Assembly: GCA_018780805.1 (NCBI GenBank)
Contig: JADMJD010000181.1
Coordinates: 1 to 39,310, forward strand
Direction of reading: 5' to 3'
Source: Rubrivivax sp.
Lineage (GTDB): Bacteria > Pseudomonadota > Gammaproteobacteria > Burkholderiales > Burkholderiaceae_C
Length of the DNA: 39,310 bases
In this document: positions 7,567 through 15,535 of the stretch, one piece after another
Position numbering within the stretch: the first letter of the stretch is position 1
Layout of the letters: each line of letters starts with the position of its first letter
Translations under genes and position numbers: made by a program
The notes under the pieces: model-generated
What the model was told of the DNA's origin: nothing
Seen by the model: the letters and a program-made list of their open reading frames with translations, nothing else
The model's database searches: none

Positions 7567-7779
7567 ATGCACACCAAGGACGCCGGCATGCGCATCCGCG
7601 TCGAGCGCACGTTGCGCGACGACTTTGTGGCCGCCTGCCAATCGCAGGGGCTGGTCGCGGCCGAGGTGCTGCGCCACTTCATGCGCGGCTTTGCCGACAA
7701 ACACCGCAGCGAGCAGGCGGCCTTGTTCGAGCCCACCCGCCAACCCATCCACCAGCGCAGCACGGGAGACGGCGCATGA
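7567..7779 (+). CDS. Ribbon-helix-helix (Arc/CopG-like) DNA-binding protein, 70 aa
   Basis: A very small protein whose core fits the RHH fold: strand MRIRVE (8-13), helix A LRDDFVAACQSQG (about 16-28), and helix B AAEVLRHFMRGFADKH (about 31-46), followed by a polar, probably disordered tail. RHH proteins act as dimers or tetramers and are typical autorepressors, including antitoxins. GGAGA lies 6 bases before the ATG. Its stop overlaps the start of the beta-clamp gene (ATGA), so the two are translationally coupled. The perfect palindrome just upstream is its likely operator. No toxin-like gene adjoins it; the partner is a DnaN homologue. Confidence 0.8.
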   Translation: MHTKDAGMRIRVERTLRDDFVAACQSQGLVAAEVLRHFMRGFADKHRSEQAALFEPTRQPIHQRSTGDGA

Positions 7780-8897
7780 CCCCCTTCTGCGACACCGACC
7801 GCGACACCCTGCTGGCCGCACTGCAACCGGTGGTGGGCATTGTCGAGCGCCGCCACACGCTGCCGGTGCTGGCGCATGTGCGGCTGCGCCAGCGGGGCGG
7901 CCAGGTCGAGCTGGCCAGTTCCGACCTGGAGCGGCATGTCACGGTCACGGCCGATCTGGGCACCGGCCCCGGAGAGGCCGCCACCACCGTGCCGGCGCAC
8001 AAGCTGCACGACATCCTGCGCGCCCTGCCCGCCGGCCAGCGCCTGACCCTGTCGGCAGAGCGCGACCGGCTCACGCTGCGCAGCGGCGGCAGCCGTTTTG
8101 CGCTGCACACCTTGCCGGCGGCCGACTTCCCCGCCGCGCCCGAGGCCCCTGCAGGCGCCATCAGCCTGAGCCTGCCACGCAGCGCGCTGCTGGCGCTGAT
8201 CGACCGTGTGGCCTTTGCGATGGCGGTGCAGGACATCCGCTACTTCTTCAACGGCCTGCTGTTCAGCCTGGCGCCCGGCCGGCTGACGCTGGTGGGCACC
8301 GACGGCAACCGGCTGGCCGTGGCGCATGCCGAGGTGGCCCACGACGGCCCGGCGCTGGCGGTGATCGTGCCGCGCAAGACCGTCACCGAGTTGCAGCGCC
8401 TGCTGCGCAGCCGGGACGACGAGGCGGTGCAGCTGCAGCTGGCCGTGGGCCAGGTGCGTTGCCGGATGGGCGCGCTGGAACTGGTGAGCACCGTGATCGA
8501 AGGCCAGTTCCCCGACCACCGCCGTGTGCTGCCCCAGCACCCGCCCGGCCAGGCCCTGGCCGTGACGGTGGACCGCGCCGCCTGGCTGGCCGGCGTGCAG
8601 CGTGCCGTCATCCTGGCCAGCGAAAAATTTCGCGGCCTGAAGCTCAGCTTCTACCCCGGCGGCCTGCGCATGGTGGCGGCCAACGCCGAGCTGGAAGAAG
8701 CGGTGGAAGAGCTGCCTGCCGAACACGCCGGCATCGAGCTGGAGATCGGCCTGAACGCCGCCTACCTGATCGACCTGCTGGCCAGCAGCGAAGCGCCGCA
8801 GGTGCACCTGGTGCTGCGCGACGCGCAGAGCCCGCTGCTGTTCACGCTGCCGGCGCAGCCGGACTTCGCCTATGTGGTGGGGCCGATGCGCATCTGA
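7776..8897 (+). CDS. Divergent DNA polymerase III beta-clamp (DnaN) homologue, away from a dnaA locus
   Basis: A 373-aa sliding-clamp protein of normal length, with three repeated clamp domains (about 1-120, 126-250, 256-373). GIVERRHTLPVLAHV and FAYVVGPMRI resemble betaproteobacterial DnaN closely, so it looks like a paralogue of the housekeeping clamp. The protein-binding cleft is mostly kept: TDGNRL at 175-180 (E. coli TDGHRL), FPDHRRV at 245-251 (P246, R250, V251) and VVGPMRI at the end. Two cleft positions differ, Asn178 for E. coli His175 and Gly369 for Met362. It is coupled to the RHH gene by a 4-base overlap. No dnaA, recF or gyrB is nearby. It could instead be the only clamp of this genome, which the window cannot settle. 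Confidence 0.88.
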   Translation: MTPFCDTDRDTLLAALQPVVGIVERRHTLPVLAHVRLRQRGGQVELASSDLERHVTVTADLGTGPGEAATTVPAHKLHDILRALPAGQRLTLSAERDRLTLRSGGSRFALHTLPAADFPAAPEAPAGAISLSLPRSALLALIDRVAFAMAVQDIRYFFNGLLFSLAPGRLTLVGTDGNRLAVAHAEVAHDGPALAVIVPRKTVTELQRLLRSRDDEAVQLQLAVGQVRCRMGALELVSTVIEGQFPDHRRVLPQHPPGQALAVTVDRAAWLAGVQRAVILASEKFRGLKLSFYPGGLRMVAANAELEEAVEELPAEHAGIELEIGLNAAYLIDLLASSEAPQVHLVLRDAQSPLLFTLPAQPDFAYVVGPMRI

Positions 8898-8913
8898 CGT
8901 CGCCTGTTCGTGG

Positions 8914-9681
8914 TCAGGCCGGCACCTGGTAGTCGGCCGTGCCCAGGCGGTCGATGCCGCAGTCCAGCGTACGCACCCAGCGGATGAACTCGCCCACCGC
9001 CGGCCCGGTCAGTGGCGCGCCGTGCTGCGGCACCAGCATGCGGATGGGCAGCGGCGCCACCATGTCGGCCCACAGCCGCAGCACCTTGTTGCTGACCATG
9101 TAACGCTGGTGGAAGGCCTCCATGCGTGGCAGCAGGCCGGCCAGCGACGTGACCGGGGTCTTGGCGATCTCACCACTCACCAGCGACACACCCAGGTCAC
9201 CCGAGAACAGGATCTGGCTCACCGGGTCGTAGAACTGGAAGTTGCCTTCGGCGTGCAGGAAGTGCGCCGGCAGCGCGATCAGGTCGTGGCGCCCGATGCG
9301 GATGCGCATGCCGGCGTCGGGGATGCCGACGATGCGGCCACTGGTCTTGCCCGGCTTGCAGAAGTGCGGGATGAAACGTTCCCACACGCGCGAGATGTAG
9401 ATCCTGGCCGGCGTGGCCGTGGTCCAGCGGTCCAGCGACGCGACGATGTCGGGGTCGGCGTGCGAGGCGATGATGGCCGCCAGCCGCTGCGGCGGAAAGT
9501 GCCGCGTCATCGCCAGGTACAACTCGCTGTAGGCCAGGTTGCCGCCGGGGTCGATGACGGCGCCCGTGTCGTCGTCGACGATCAGGAACTGGTTGGCCTG
9601 CATCGCCTCGCCGGCGTCGTCGCCCAGGTCGCTGAACATCAGGCAGCGGTGGCCGTCGCGGTGGAACAGTTCGGTGGGCAT
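8914..9681 (-). CDS. MBL-fold metalloprotein of the flavodiiron/ODP-like group
   Basis: A 255-aa metallo-beta-lactamase-fold protein. The ligand set resembles that of the diiron domain of flavodiiron proteins: SHADPD gives His74-x-Asp76-x-Asp78 (usually H-x-E-x-D), ALPAHFLHAEGNF gives His140 or His143, FSGDLG gives Asp162 and PQHG gives His220. There is no flavodoxin domain, as in the stand-alone ODP-type oxygen- or NO-binding proteins. The start MPTELFHRDG fits that family, whose members begin with a short strand leading into QANQFLIVDDDTGAVIDPGG. A role in O2 or NO sensing or reduction is inference. It follows the PepSY gene by 43 bases on the same strand. Confidence 0.72.
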   Translation of the reverse strand: MPTELFHRDGHRCLMFSDLGDDAGEAMQANQFLIVDDDTGAVIDPGGNLAYSELYLAMTRHFPPQRLAAIIASHADPDIVASLDRWTTATPARIYISRVWERFIPHFCKPGKTSGRIVGIPDAGMRIRIGRHDLIALPAHFLHAEGNFQFYDPVSQILFSGDLGVSLVSGEIAKTPVTSLAGLLPRMEAFHQRYMVSNKVLRLWADMVAPLPIRMLVPQHGAPLTGPAVGEFIRWVRTLDCGIDRLGTADYQVPA

Positions 9682-9724
9682 GCGGGATTGTGAGAAGGCA
9701 CCCACGGCCCCGGCTTGACACCGA

Positions 9725-10432
9725 TCAACGGCGGCGACGAATCCTGCGCCGGGCCGCCAGCACCGCCAGCAGCACGCCCGCCGCCACCAGCGCCCACGAC
9801 AATATCGAGGCGGCACGCAGCAGCGTGTTGTTGAAGTCCTCGCCGCCGGTGTAGTCCATGATGTGCAGGCGCCAGAAGAAGTCGTACCAGACCCAGGCCT
9901 CGTTGCGGTGCGTGACGAACTCGCCGCTGGGCCCGTCGAAGTACAGCCGCGTGCCCAGCGCGTCGTCGAACTGCACGCGCCACAGGTCACCCCGCCCGCC
10001 GGTCTCGTCGACGATGAAGAGGCGTGTGGGCACCTGCGCCAGGCGCTGCACGTTCCGCACGGGCAGCGGCTGCTTCAGCAGCCTGAGGGCGTAGGCCTGG
10101 ATGGCGGCGGCATCGGGCGCCACCCAATCACCACCGGCCAGCGGCACATGACGCGGGTGGTGCTCGCCCTGCACGCCGACGCGCCAGGCCGGGCCCGCAG
10201 GTGTGACCACCGCCACCAAAGAACGCACCTGTACCGGCGGGATGCCACCCAGGGCGGGTGGCAACACGGTCAACGCCAGCACCGGACGTTTCAGATCGTC
10301 CCCACCTTTGACCCAAGGGTCGAACGGCAGCAGCGCAAACACCACGCCGCTCGTCACCCACACCGCCACCTGCAGGCCGACCAACCAGCCCAGCCAGCGG
10401 TGCCAGCGCCAGGCCGTTTGTTGCAGAGTCAC
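9725..10432 (-). CDS. PepSY-type membrane protein
   Basis: A 235-aa protein with a membrane segment at each end (about 13-34 and 205-225) and an extracytoplasmic middle. WRWHRWLGWLVGLQVAVWVTSG is the hallmark first segment of PepSY-associated TM proteins. A conserved FWRLHIMDYTGGEDFNN lies before the second helix. Such proteins often accompany metal uptake or redox enzymes, but no function can be assigned here. It starts with GTG; its ribosome site GGAGG comes from the repeat element that separates it from hpaH. Confidence 0.75.
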   Translation of the reverse strand: MTLQQTAWRWHRWLGWLVGLQVAVWVTSGVVFALLPFDPWVKGGDDLKRPVLALTVLPPALGGIPPVQVRSLVAVVTPAGPAWRVGVQGEHHPRHVPLAGGDWVAPDAAAIQAYALRLLKQPLPVRNVQRLAQVPTRLFIVDETGGRGDLWRVQFDDALGTRLYFDGPSGEFVTHRNEAWVWYDFFWRLHIMDYTGGEDFNNTLLRAASILSWALVAAGVLLAVLAARRRIRRRR

Positions 10433-10434
10433 AG

Positions 10435-10493
10435 GAGGTCCTCCGTGCTGCGCACTCCGGTGCGAGCCCCTTCGGGCGGCCGGGCGGGGCTCA
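10435..10493 (-). repeat. Intergenic repeat, copy A (spans hpaH stop to PepSY ribosome site)
   Basis: Read on the minus strand it begins at the hpaH stop codon (TGAGCCCCGCCCGGCCG) and ends GTGCGCAGCACGGAGG just before the next start codon. The same pattern recurs on the plus strand at about 25719-25776. It supplies the stop of one gene and the Shine-Dalgarno of the next. It resembles a short repeat I associate with Comamonadaceae genomes. Confidence 0.65.
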
Positions 10494-11297
10494 CGTGAAA
10501 CGGAAGCTGATCGCGCCCAGCGGGCCGTAGTCGACGTGGAAGCTGTCGCCTGCCACGGCCGGCGTCGGCCGCGTGAAGCTGCCGGCCAGCACCACGTCGC
10601 CCGCGTTCAGCTGCTCGTCCCAGGGCGCGATCTTGTTGGCCAGCCAGGCGATGCCGTTGGCCGGGTGGTTGAGCACCGCCGCGCCCAGGCCGGTTTCTTC
10701 GATCACGCCGTTCTTGAACAGCATCGCACCGGCCCAGCGCAGGTCCACCTCCGTCGGCCGCACCGGGCGGCCGCCCAGCACGATGCCGGCGTTGGCCGCG
10801 AAATCACTGATGGTGTCGAAGACCTTGCGTGGCGCCTTGCTCTCGCGGTCGAACTGTTCGATGCGGGCGTCGATGATCTCCACCGCCGGTGTCACCCAAT
10901 CGGCCGCGGCCAGCACGTCGAACAGCGTGACACCCGGGCCCTTCAGCGGACGACCGAGGATGAACGCAAACTCCACCTCCACACGCGGTGCGATGAAGCG
11001 ATTCACCGGGATGTCGCTGGCGTTGTCGAAGAACATGTCGTCCATCAAGGGCGCAAAGTCGGGCTCGGTGATCTGGCTGGACAGTTGCATCGCACGCGAG
11101 GTCAGGCCGATCTTGCGGCCGCGGATCGTGCGGCCGGCGGCCAGCTCCAGCTTCACCCATTCACGCTGGATCGCGTAACCGTCGGCGATGTCCATGGCCG
11201 GGAACTCGCGCGAAAAATGGCGAAGCGGCGTGCGCTGCTGGCGCGCGTCGAACAGGCGGCGTGCCAGCTCGGCGTGGGTCTGTGGGTTCAGGTTCAT
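10491..11297 (-). CDS. hpaH: 2-oxo-hepta-3-ene-1,7-dioate hydratase HpaH
   Basis: Hydratase of the homoprotocatechuate meta-cleavage pathway, adding water to 2-oxohept-3-ene-1,7-dioate to give the substrate of the HpaI aldolase. At 268 aa it has the usual length of the MhpD/HpcG group. [26 protein letters not shown] (acidic metal-binding pair) and the C-terminal [12 protein letters not shown] are characteristic. Its ATG overlaps the hpaF stop by 4 bases. It is the last recognisable hpa gene of the operon; no hpaI follows, and a repeat element then the PepSY gene come next. Confidence 0.92.
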   Translation of the reverse strand: MNLNPQTHAELARRLFDARQQRTPLRHFSREFPAMDIADGYAIQREWVKLELAAGRTIRGRKIGLTSRAMQLSSQITEPDFAPLMDDMFFDNASDIPVNRFIAPRVEVEFAFILGRPLKGPGVTLFDVLAAADWVTPAVEIIDARIEQFDRESKAPRKVFDTISDFAANAGIVLGGRPVRPTEVDLRWAGAMLFKNGVIEETGLGAAVLNHPANGIAWLANKIAPWDEQLNAGDVVLAGSFTRPTPAVAGDSFHVDYGPLGAISFRFT

Positions 11298-11698
11298 GGT
11301 CGAGCGAACAGCGGGTGGAGGTTGCCGAACTTGCCGTCGAAGACCTCGGGGCCTTTGTCGATCTGCAGCGTCAGGCCGATGGGGCGTGACGCCAGCAGCG
11401 GCGCGAAGTGTTCTCGTGCCGTGGCCACCAGCGCTTCACCGGCGCGCTGGTGCACGGCAGCGCTGCGGCCCCGGCCCATGCGCAGGTTCAGGTAACAGAA
11501 GGCGTGGTCGCCGCTGCCGTCGGTGGTGGCGTGGTGCGCGGCCGGGTAGGCCAGCACACGCGTGCCGCCTGTCGGAAAGACCTGGGCGCCGGCGTCGTCC
11601 TTCACCGTCAACATGGTGTCGGCCAGGCGCCGGCACAGCGCCGACATGTCGGTCTGATGTTCGATCTGCGGCGTGTAGAGGATGACGAGGTGCGGCAT
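11294..11698 (-). CDS. hpaF: 5-carboxymethyl-2-hydroxymuconate delta-isomerase HpaF
   Basis: Tautomerase-superfamily isomerase (134 aa) acting on 5-carboxymethyl-2-hydroxymuconate in homoprotocatechuate breakdown. The sequence starts MPHLVILYT; the proline after the initiator Met is the catalytic base of this superfamily, which supports the chosen start. The internal [12 protein letters not shown] and the length match the HpcD/HpaF family. The frame is open further upstream through hpaD, but that is shadow. It starts 5 bases after the hpaD stop and overlaps hpaH by 4 bases. Confidence 0.9.
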   Translation of the reverse strand: MPHLVILYTPQIEHQTDMSALCRRLADTMLTVKDDAGAQVFPTGGTRVLAYPAAHHATTDGSGDHAFCYLNLRMGRGRSAAVHQRAGEALVATAREHFAPLLASRPIGLTLQIDKGPEVFDGKFGNLHPLFARP

Positions 11699-11703
11699 GG
11701 GGT

Positions 11704-12609
11704 CTACAAGCGTGCGGCCGGGCTGCGCGGGCCCAGCACCTTCAGGTCCGCCGGCATCGGCGTGACGGGCAGGATGGCGTTGATCTGCCCCGTGCCGGAG
11801 CTGCCGAAAAACGGCGTCACCACCTCCGCTCGGCCGTCGTAGCGGTCCCAGCCCAGCGCGCCCAGCAGCATCGCGGTGTCGTGCATGAAACCTTCGCCAT
11901 GGCCCTTGGCGGCGTACTCGGGCAGCATCTCGCAGAAATCGGCCCATTCGCCGGCTTTCCACATGTCCACCACCATGTGGTCCAGCCGCTCCAGGAAGGG
12001 GCTCCACATCTTGTCGGCAAACTCGGGTGCCAGGCCGTTCTGCGCAAAGCGGTGCGACAAGGAGCCGCTGGCAAAGAGCGCCACGGTGCCGTCATAACGG
12101 TCCTCGATGGCGCGGCGGATGGCCCAGCCCAGGCGGGCGCTTTCGGCCAGGCTGTGCACCATGCACAGCGCCGAGACCGAAATCGCCTTGAAGTGGCGGT
12201 CGGCGTTCATGTAGCGCATCGGCACCAGGGTGCCGTACTCCAGCGGCAGCGTGGTGGCCGGGTGTGCGAGTGTCTCCACGCCATGCGCATTGGCCACCTC
12301 GGCCATCAGCTGGCCCAGCTGCGGGTTGCCGTCCACCTCGTAGGGCATGTTGCTGATGAAGTGCGGCAGCTCGTTGCTGGTGTAGACCCCCCGGTGGTGG
12401 GGCGCGCAGTTGATGTGGTAACCCGCGTTGACCAGCCAGTGCGTGTCGAACACGACGATGGTGTCCACGCCCAGCGCGCGGCAGCGGCGGCCGATCTCAT
12501 GGTGGCCGTCGATGGCGGCTTGCCGGCAACCGTGGCGCGGGCCGGGCAGCTCGCTGAGGTACAGCGAGGGCACATGCGTGATCTTGGCGGCGAGCGCGAG
12601 CGTGCCCAT
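11704..12609 (-). CDS. hpaD: 3,4-dihydroxyphenylacetate 2,3-dioxygenase HpaD (class III extradiol)
   Basis: Iron-dependent ring-cleavage enzyme opening homoprotocatechuate to 5-carboxymethyl-2-hydroxymuconate semialdehyde. The 301-aa protein is of the LigB-type class III extradiol family. It starts MGTLALAAKITHVPSLYLSE, where the HVPS histidine is near the metal site, and carries FDTHWLVNAGYHINCAPHH and FASGSLSHRF, conserved in HpcB/HpaD proteins. It starts one base after the hpaE stop (TGA-C-ATG). The order hpaE-hpaD-hpaF is the typical one. Confidence 0.92.
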   Translation of the reverse strand: MGTLALAAKITHVPSLYLSELPGPRHGCRQAAIDGHHEIGRRCRALGVDTIVVFDTHWLVNAGYHINCAPHHRGVYTSNELPHFISNMPYEVDGNPQLGQLMAEVANAHGVETLAHPATTLPLEYGTLVPMRYMNADRHFKAISVSALCMVHSLAESARLGWAIRRAIEDRYDGTVALFASGSLSHRFAQNGLAPEFADKMWSPFLERLDHMVVDMWKAGEWADFCEMLPEYAAKGHGEGFMHDTAMLLGALGWDRYDGRAEVVTPFFGSSGTGQINAILPVTPMPADLKVLGPRSPAARL

Positions 12610-12610
12610 G

Positions 12611-14071
12611 TCAGACGCCCCAATGCGGGATGTGGTGACTGCCCAGGCTGACACACACGTTCTTCGGCTCCAGGAACACCTCATAGCTCCAGGTGCCGCC
12701 TTCACGCCCGGTGCCCGAGGCCTTGGTGCCGCCAAACGGCTGGCGCAGGTCCCGCACGTTCTGGCTGTTGACGAAGCACATGCCCGCTTCGATGCCGGCG
12801 GCCACGCGGTGCGCACGGCCGAGGTTCTCGGTCCAGACATAGCTGCTCAGGCCGTAGCGCGTGTGATTCGCGATCTGCACCGCTTCGGCTTCGTCGGCAA
12901 ACGGGATCAGGCAGGCCACCGGCCCGAAGATCTCGTCCTGCGCGATCTGCATGGTGTTCTTCACGTTCGCAAACACCGTCGGCTTGACGAAGTTGCCGGC
13001 GCGCAGTTCGGGTGGCAGGTCCGGCTGCTCCAGGCCGCCGGTCAACATTTCCGCGCCTTCCTGCGGCCCGAGCTCGATGTAGCGCCGCACCTTGGCCAGG
13101 TGCTCGGGCGAGATCATCGGGCCGATGGTGGTCTTCTCGTCCAGCGGGTCGCCCACGGTGATGCGCGCAGCGCGGGCCGCGAAATCCGCTGCAAAACGGT
13201 CGTAGAGCTTTTGTTGCACCAGGATGCGCGAGCCGGCGGTGCAACGCTCACCGTTGTTGCTGAAGATCATGAACACGGCGGCGTCCAGCGCCCGCGCGTA
13301 GTCGGCGTCGTCAAAGACCACGAACGGGCTCTTGCCGCCCAGTTCCATGCTGAATTTCTTCAGCCCCGCGCCGGCCACGATGCGCTCGCCCGTGGCCGTG
13401 CTGCCGGTGAAGCTGATGGCGCGGATGTCGGGGTGGCGCACCAGGGCCTCACCCGCCGTCTTGCCGAAACCGTGCACGATGTTCAGCACACCGGGTGGCA
13501 CACCGGCTTCCAGCGCCAGCTCACCCAGGCGCGCGGCGGTCAACGGCGAGAGCTCGCTCATCTTCAGCACCGCGGTGTTGCCGAAGGCCAGGCAAGGCGC
13601 CACCTTCCACGTGGCCGTCATGAAGGGCACGTTCCAGGGGCTGATCAGCGCGCAGGGCCCCACCGGGTGGAAGAGCGTGTAGTTCAGGTGCGTGGGGGTG
13701 GGGTAGGTGTGGCCATCCACCCGCACGCACATCTCGGCGAAGTAGTGGAAGTTGTCGGCCGCGCGCGGCACCAGTTGTTTGCCGGTCTGGCTGATCACCT
13801 GGCCGGTGTCCATGGTCTCGGTACGCGCGATCTCGGGCACGTGTGACGCGATCAGCTCGCCCAGCCGGCGCACGATCTTCGCGCGCTCGGCGGCCGGCAT
13901 CGCGGCCCAGGCCGGGAAGGCGGCTTTGGCCGCGGCGACGGCGGCGTTGACCTCTGCTTCGCCGCCGGCGGCCACCTCGGCCAGCACGGCCTGCGTGGCG
14001 GGGTTGACGGTCTCGAAGTAACTCGTGCCGGGCACGGCACGGCCGTTGATCAGGTGTTCGATGCGTGTCAT
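12611..14071 (-). CDS. hpaE: 5-carboxymethyl-2-hydroxymuconate semialdehyde dehydrogenase HpaE
   Basis: NAD-dependent aldehyde dehydrogenase (486 aa) oxidising the HpaD product. The ALDH signatures are all present: ISPWNVPF with Asn147, the LKMSE lysine Lys170, FTGSTATG (221-228), general base Glu243 in MELGGKSP and nucleophile Cys277 in NNGERCTAGSR. The HpaE call over other ALDHs rests on its position between hpaG2 and hpaD, with 4-bp and 1-bp junctions. All active-site residues are intact. Confidence 0.93.
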   Translation of the reverse strand: MTRIEHLINGRAVPGTSYFETVNPATQAVLAEVAAGGEAEVNAAVAAAKAAFPAWAAMPAAERAKIVRRLGELIASHVPEIARTETMDTGQVISQTGKQLVPRAADNFHYFAEMCVRVDGHTYPTPTHLNYTLFHPVGPCALISPWNVPFMTATWKVAPCLAFGNTAVLKMSELSPLTAARLGELALEAGVPPGVLNIVHGFGKTAGEALVRHPDIRAISFTGSTATGERIVAGAGLKKFSMELGGKSPFVVFDDADYARALDAAVFMIFSNNGERCTAGSRILVQQKLYDRFAADFAARAARITVGDPLDEKTTIGPMISPEHLAKVRRYIELGPQEGAEMLTGGLEQPDLPPELRAGNFVKPTVFANVKNTMQIAQDEIFGPVACLIPFADEAEAVQIANHTRYGLSSYVWTENLGRAHRVAAGIEAGMCFVNSQNVRDLRQPFGGTKASGTGREGGTWSYEVFLEPKNVCVSLGSHHIPHWGV

Positions 14072-14832
14072 GTCGCTTCCAATGCGTTCACCAGGGTGTT
14101 CACCAGCGTGCCGATGCCGTCGATCTCCGTCTCGACCACATCGCCCCGGTTGACGTTGACCACGCCTTCCGGCGTGCCGGTGAGGATGATGTCGCCGGGC
14201 TGCAGCGTCATGAAGCCGCTGAGGTATTCGATCAGCGCTGCGACGCTGTGGATCATGTTCGAGGTGAGGCCCTGCTGCGTGAGCACGCCATTGACACGGG
14301 TGCGCAGCGCCAGGGCCTGCGGGTCGGGCACTTCATCGGCGCTGACCAGCCAGGGGCCGAGCACGGTGCCGCCGTCGCGGTTCTTCACGCGCAGGTTGGG
14401 GCGGTACCAGTTTTCCAGGTGGTCGCGCACAGCGTAGTCGTTGGCCACGGTGTAACCGGCCACATGGGCCAGTGCATCGGCGGCCTTCACGCGCCGCGCC
14501 GTGCGGCCGATCACCACCGCCAGCTCGCACTCGTAGTGCATGAATTTCACGTCCACCGGACGCGGCGTGCGGCCCCGGTGGCCGATGACCGACGAGACCG
14601 TCTTCAGGAAGGCCAGCGGCTCTTCGGACGAGGTGCTGGAAAGCTCCTTGCTCAGCTCCTTCACATGGTCGGCGTAGTTCAGGCCGAGCGCGATGAGGGT
14701 GCCGGGTTCGATGGGCGGCAGCCAGACCACGTCCGTCTCCGCCAACACGGTGCCGTCGGGCAGTTGCAGGCCATCGGCGTGCGGCACGGCGGTGTGCACG
14801 GCGCCGGCCCAGGCGATGCGTGCGGTCCTCAT
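14068..14832 (-). CDS. hpaG2: Homoprotocatechuate pathway FAH-fold isomerase/decarboxylase subunit HpaG2
   Basis: Fumarylacetoacetase-fold protein (254 aa) corresponding to the C-terminal half of the fused HpaG/HpcE of E. coli. That enzyme decarboxylates 5-oxopent-3-ene-1,2,5-tricarboxylate and isomerises the product. The metal-binding acidic pair is visible in MHYECELAVVIGR. The block NDYAVRDHLENWYRPNLRVKNRDG and the C-terminal GFMTLQPGDIILTGTPEGV are typical. It overlaps hpaE and hpaG1 by 4 bases each, so the G1/G2 pair and hpaE are translationally coupled. Confidence 0.9.
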   Translation of the reverse strand: MRTARIAWAGAVHTAVPHADGLQLPDGTVLAETDVVWLPPIEPGTLIALGLNYADHVKELSKELSSTSSEEPLAFLKTVSSVIGHRGRTPRPVDVKFMHYECELAVVIGRTARRVKAADALAHVAGYTVANDYAVRDHLENWYRPNLRVKNRDGGTVLGPWLVSADEVPDPQALALRTRVNGVLTQQGLTSNMIHSVAALIEYLSGFMTLQPGDIILTGTPEGVVNVNRGDVVETEIDGIGTLVNTLVNALEAT

Positions 14833-15521
14833 GTGGTGCCCTCCGCCACAAACTGCATGGCCAGCGGCGCCAGGCCCGGTGCCGTGATGCGGGCCGATTG
14901 CCCGGCGTGCACCCGCGGTGCACCCTCGGCCACGCCCAGCATCAGCACGTCGCCGGGCTGCAGCGTCATGAAGCTGCTGACATCGGCGATCAGCGTGGCG
15001 ATGTCGCGCACCCGGTCGCCGGTGGGCGCCTGATGCACCACCTGGCCATTCACCTCGACCGTGAGCGTCAGCGCATCGGGCTGCGGCACGGCGTCACGCG
15101 GCACCACCGCCGGGCCCAGCGGGCAGAAACCATCGCGCACGCGCCAGCGCAGCGACGGGCGGTAGTACACGGCATGCGGCACGCAGACATCGGCCACCAG
15201 CAACCAGCCAGCGACATGGTCCAGAGCCTGCGCAGCGGGCACGGCATGCGCCGTGCGGCCGATCACCGCCGCCAAGGTCGCACCCAGCACCAGTTCGGGT
15301 GCGTCGGACGGCACAGCGACGGCGCCGCCGCTGGCCAGCCAGGTGTTGCGCGGCTTGACGTACAGCACCGGAGCCTGCGGCGGCGCCTTGTACGGCGGCT
15401 GAAACACGGCATCGCCCAGCGCCGCCAGCGCGGGGCGGTGGTTCATGAGCACACCGAGCACCGTGCCGCTGAGGCCCCAGGGCGCGAAGTCCAGCGCGAC
15501 GGGTGGTTGATTCACTAACAT
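14829..15521 (-). CDS. hpaG1: Homoprotocatechuate pathway FAH-fold subunit HpaG1
   Basis: A 230-aa protein corresponding to the N-terminal half of fused HpaG/HpcE (LMNHRPALAALG, PPYKAPPQAPVLYVKPRNTW, YRPSLRWRVRDGFCPLGP). At the position of the metal-binding acidic pair it reads GATLAAVIGR, so this half lacks the metal site, as the N-half of the fused enzyme does. First gene of the hpa operon. The chosen ATG sits inside the 12-bp operator and coincides with the predicted transcription start, implying a leaderless message. A later start (GTG at 15515 or one before GTVLGVLMNH) cannot be excluded. Confidence 0.86.
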   Translation of the reverse strand: MLVNQPPVALDFAPWGLSGTVLGVLMNHRPALAALGDAVFQPPYKAPPQAPVLYVKPRNTWLASGGAVAVPSDAPELVLGATLAAVIGRTAHAVPAAQALDHVAGWLLVADVCVPHAVYYRPSLRWRVRDGFCPLGPAVVPRDAVPQPDALTLTVEVNGQVVHQAPTGDRVRDIATLIADVSSFMTLQPGDVLMLGVAEGAPRVHAGQSARITAPGLAPLAMQFVAEGTT

Positions 15522-15535
15522 GTTAGCAATATAGT
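15507..15535 (+). promoter_or_regulatory. Predicted hpaR promoter
   Basis: TTGATT at 15507-15512 and TATAGT at 15530-15535 are separated by exactly 17 bp. The palindrome CTAACATGTTAG lies between them. Predicted transcription starts near 15542, at or within two bases of the hpaR ATG at 15544. Confidence 0.65.
15515..15526. promoter_or_regulatory. Putative HpaR operator
   Basis: CTAACATGTTAG is a perfect 12-bp palindrome in the 22-bp gap between the divergent hpaG1 and hpaR genes, overlapping the hpaG1 start codon. It lies between the -35 and -10 boxes of the hpaR promoter and from about -5 to +7 of the hpaG1 promoter, so one MarR-type dimer could block both. Confidence 0.75.

Noticed and set aside
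7567..7779. RHH protein as the antitoxin of a classic toxin-antitoxin pair
   Set aside because: The coupled downstream gene is a full-length beta clamp, not a RelE-, Doc- or VapC-like toxin, and no toxin-sized gene adjoins.
5262..8807. Very long minus-strand open frame across the epimerase, MFS and beta-clamp genes
   Set aside because: Only its end (5262-6245) is a real gene, with SDR motifs. The rest is antisense or out-of-frame shadow of better-supported genes and reads as Arg/Gln/His-rich low-complexity sequence.
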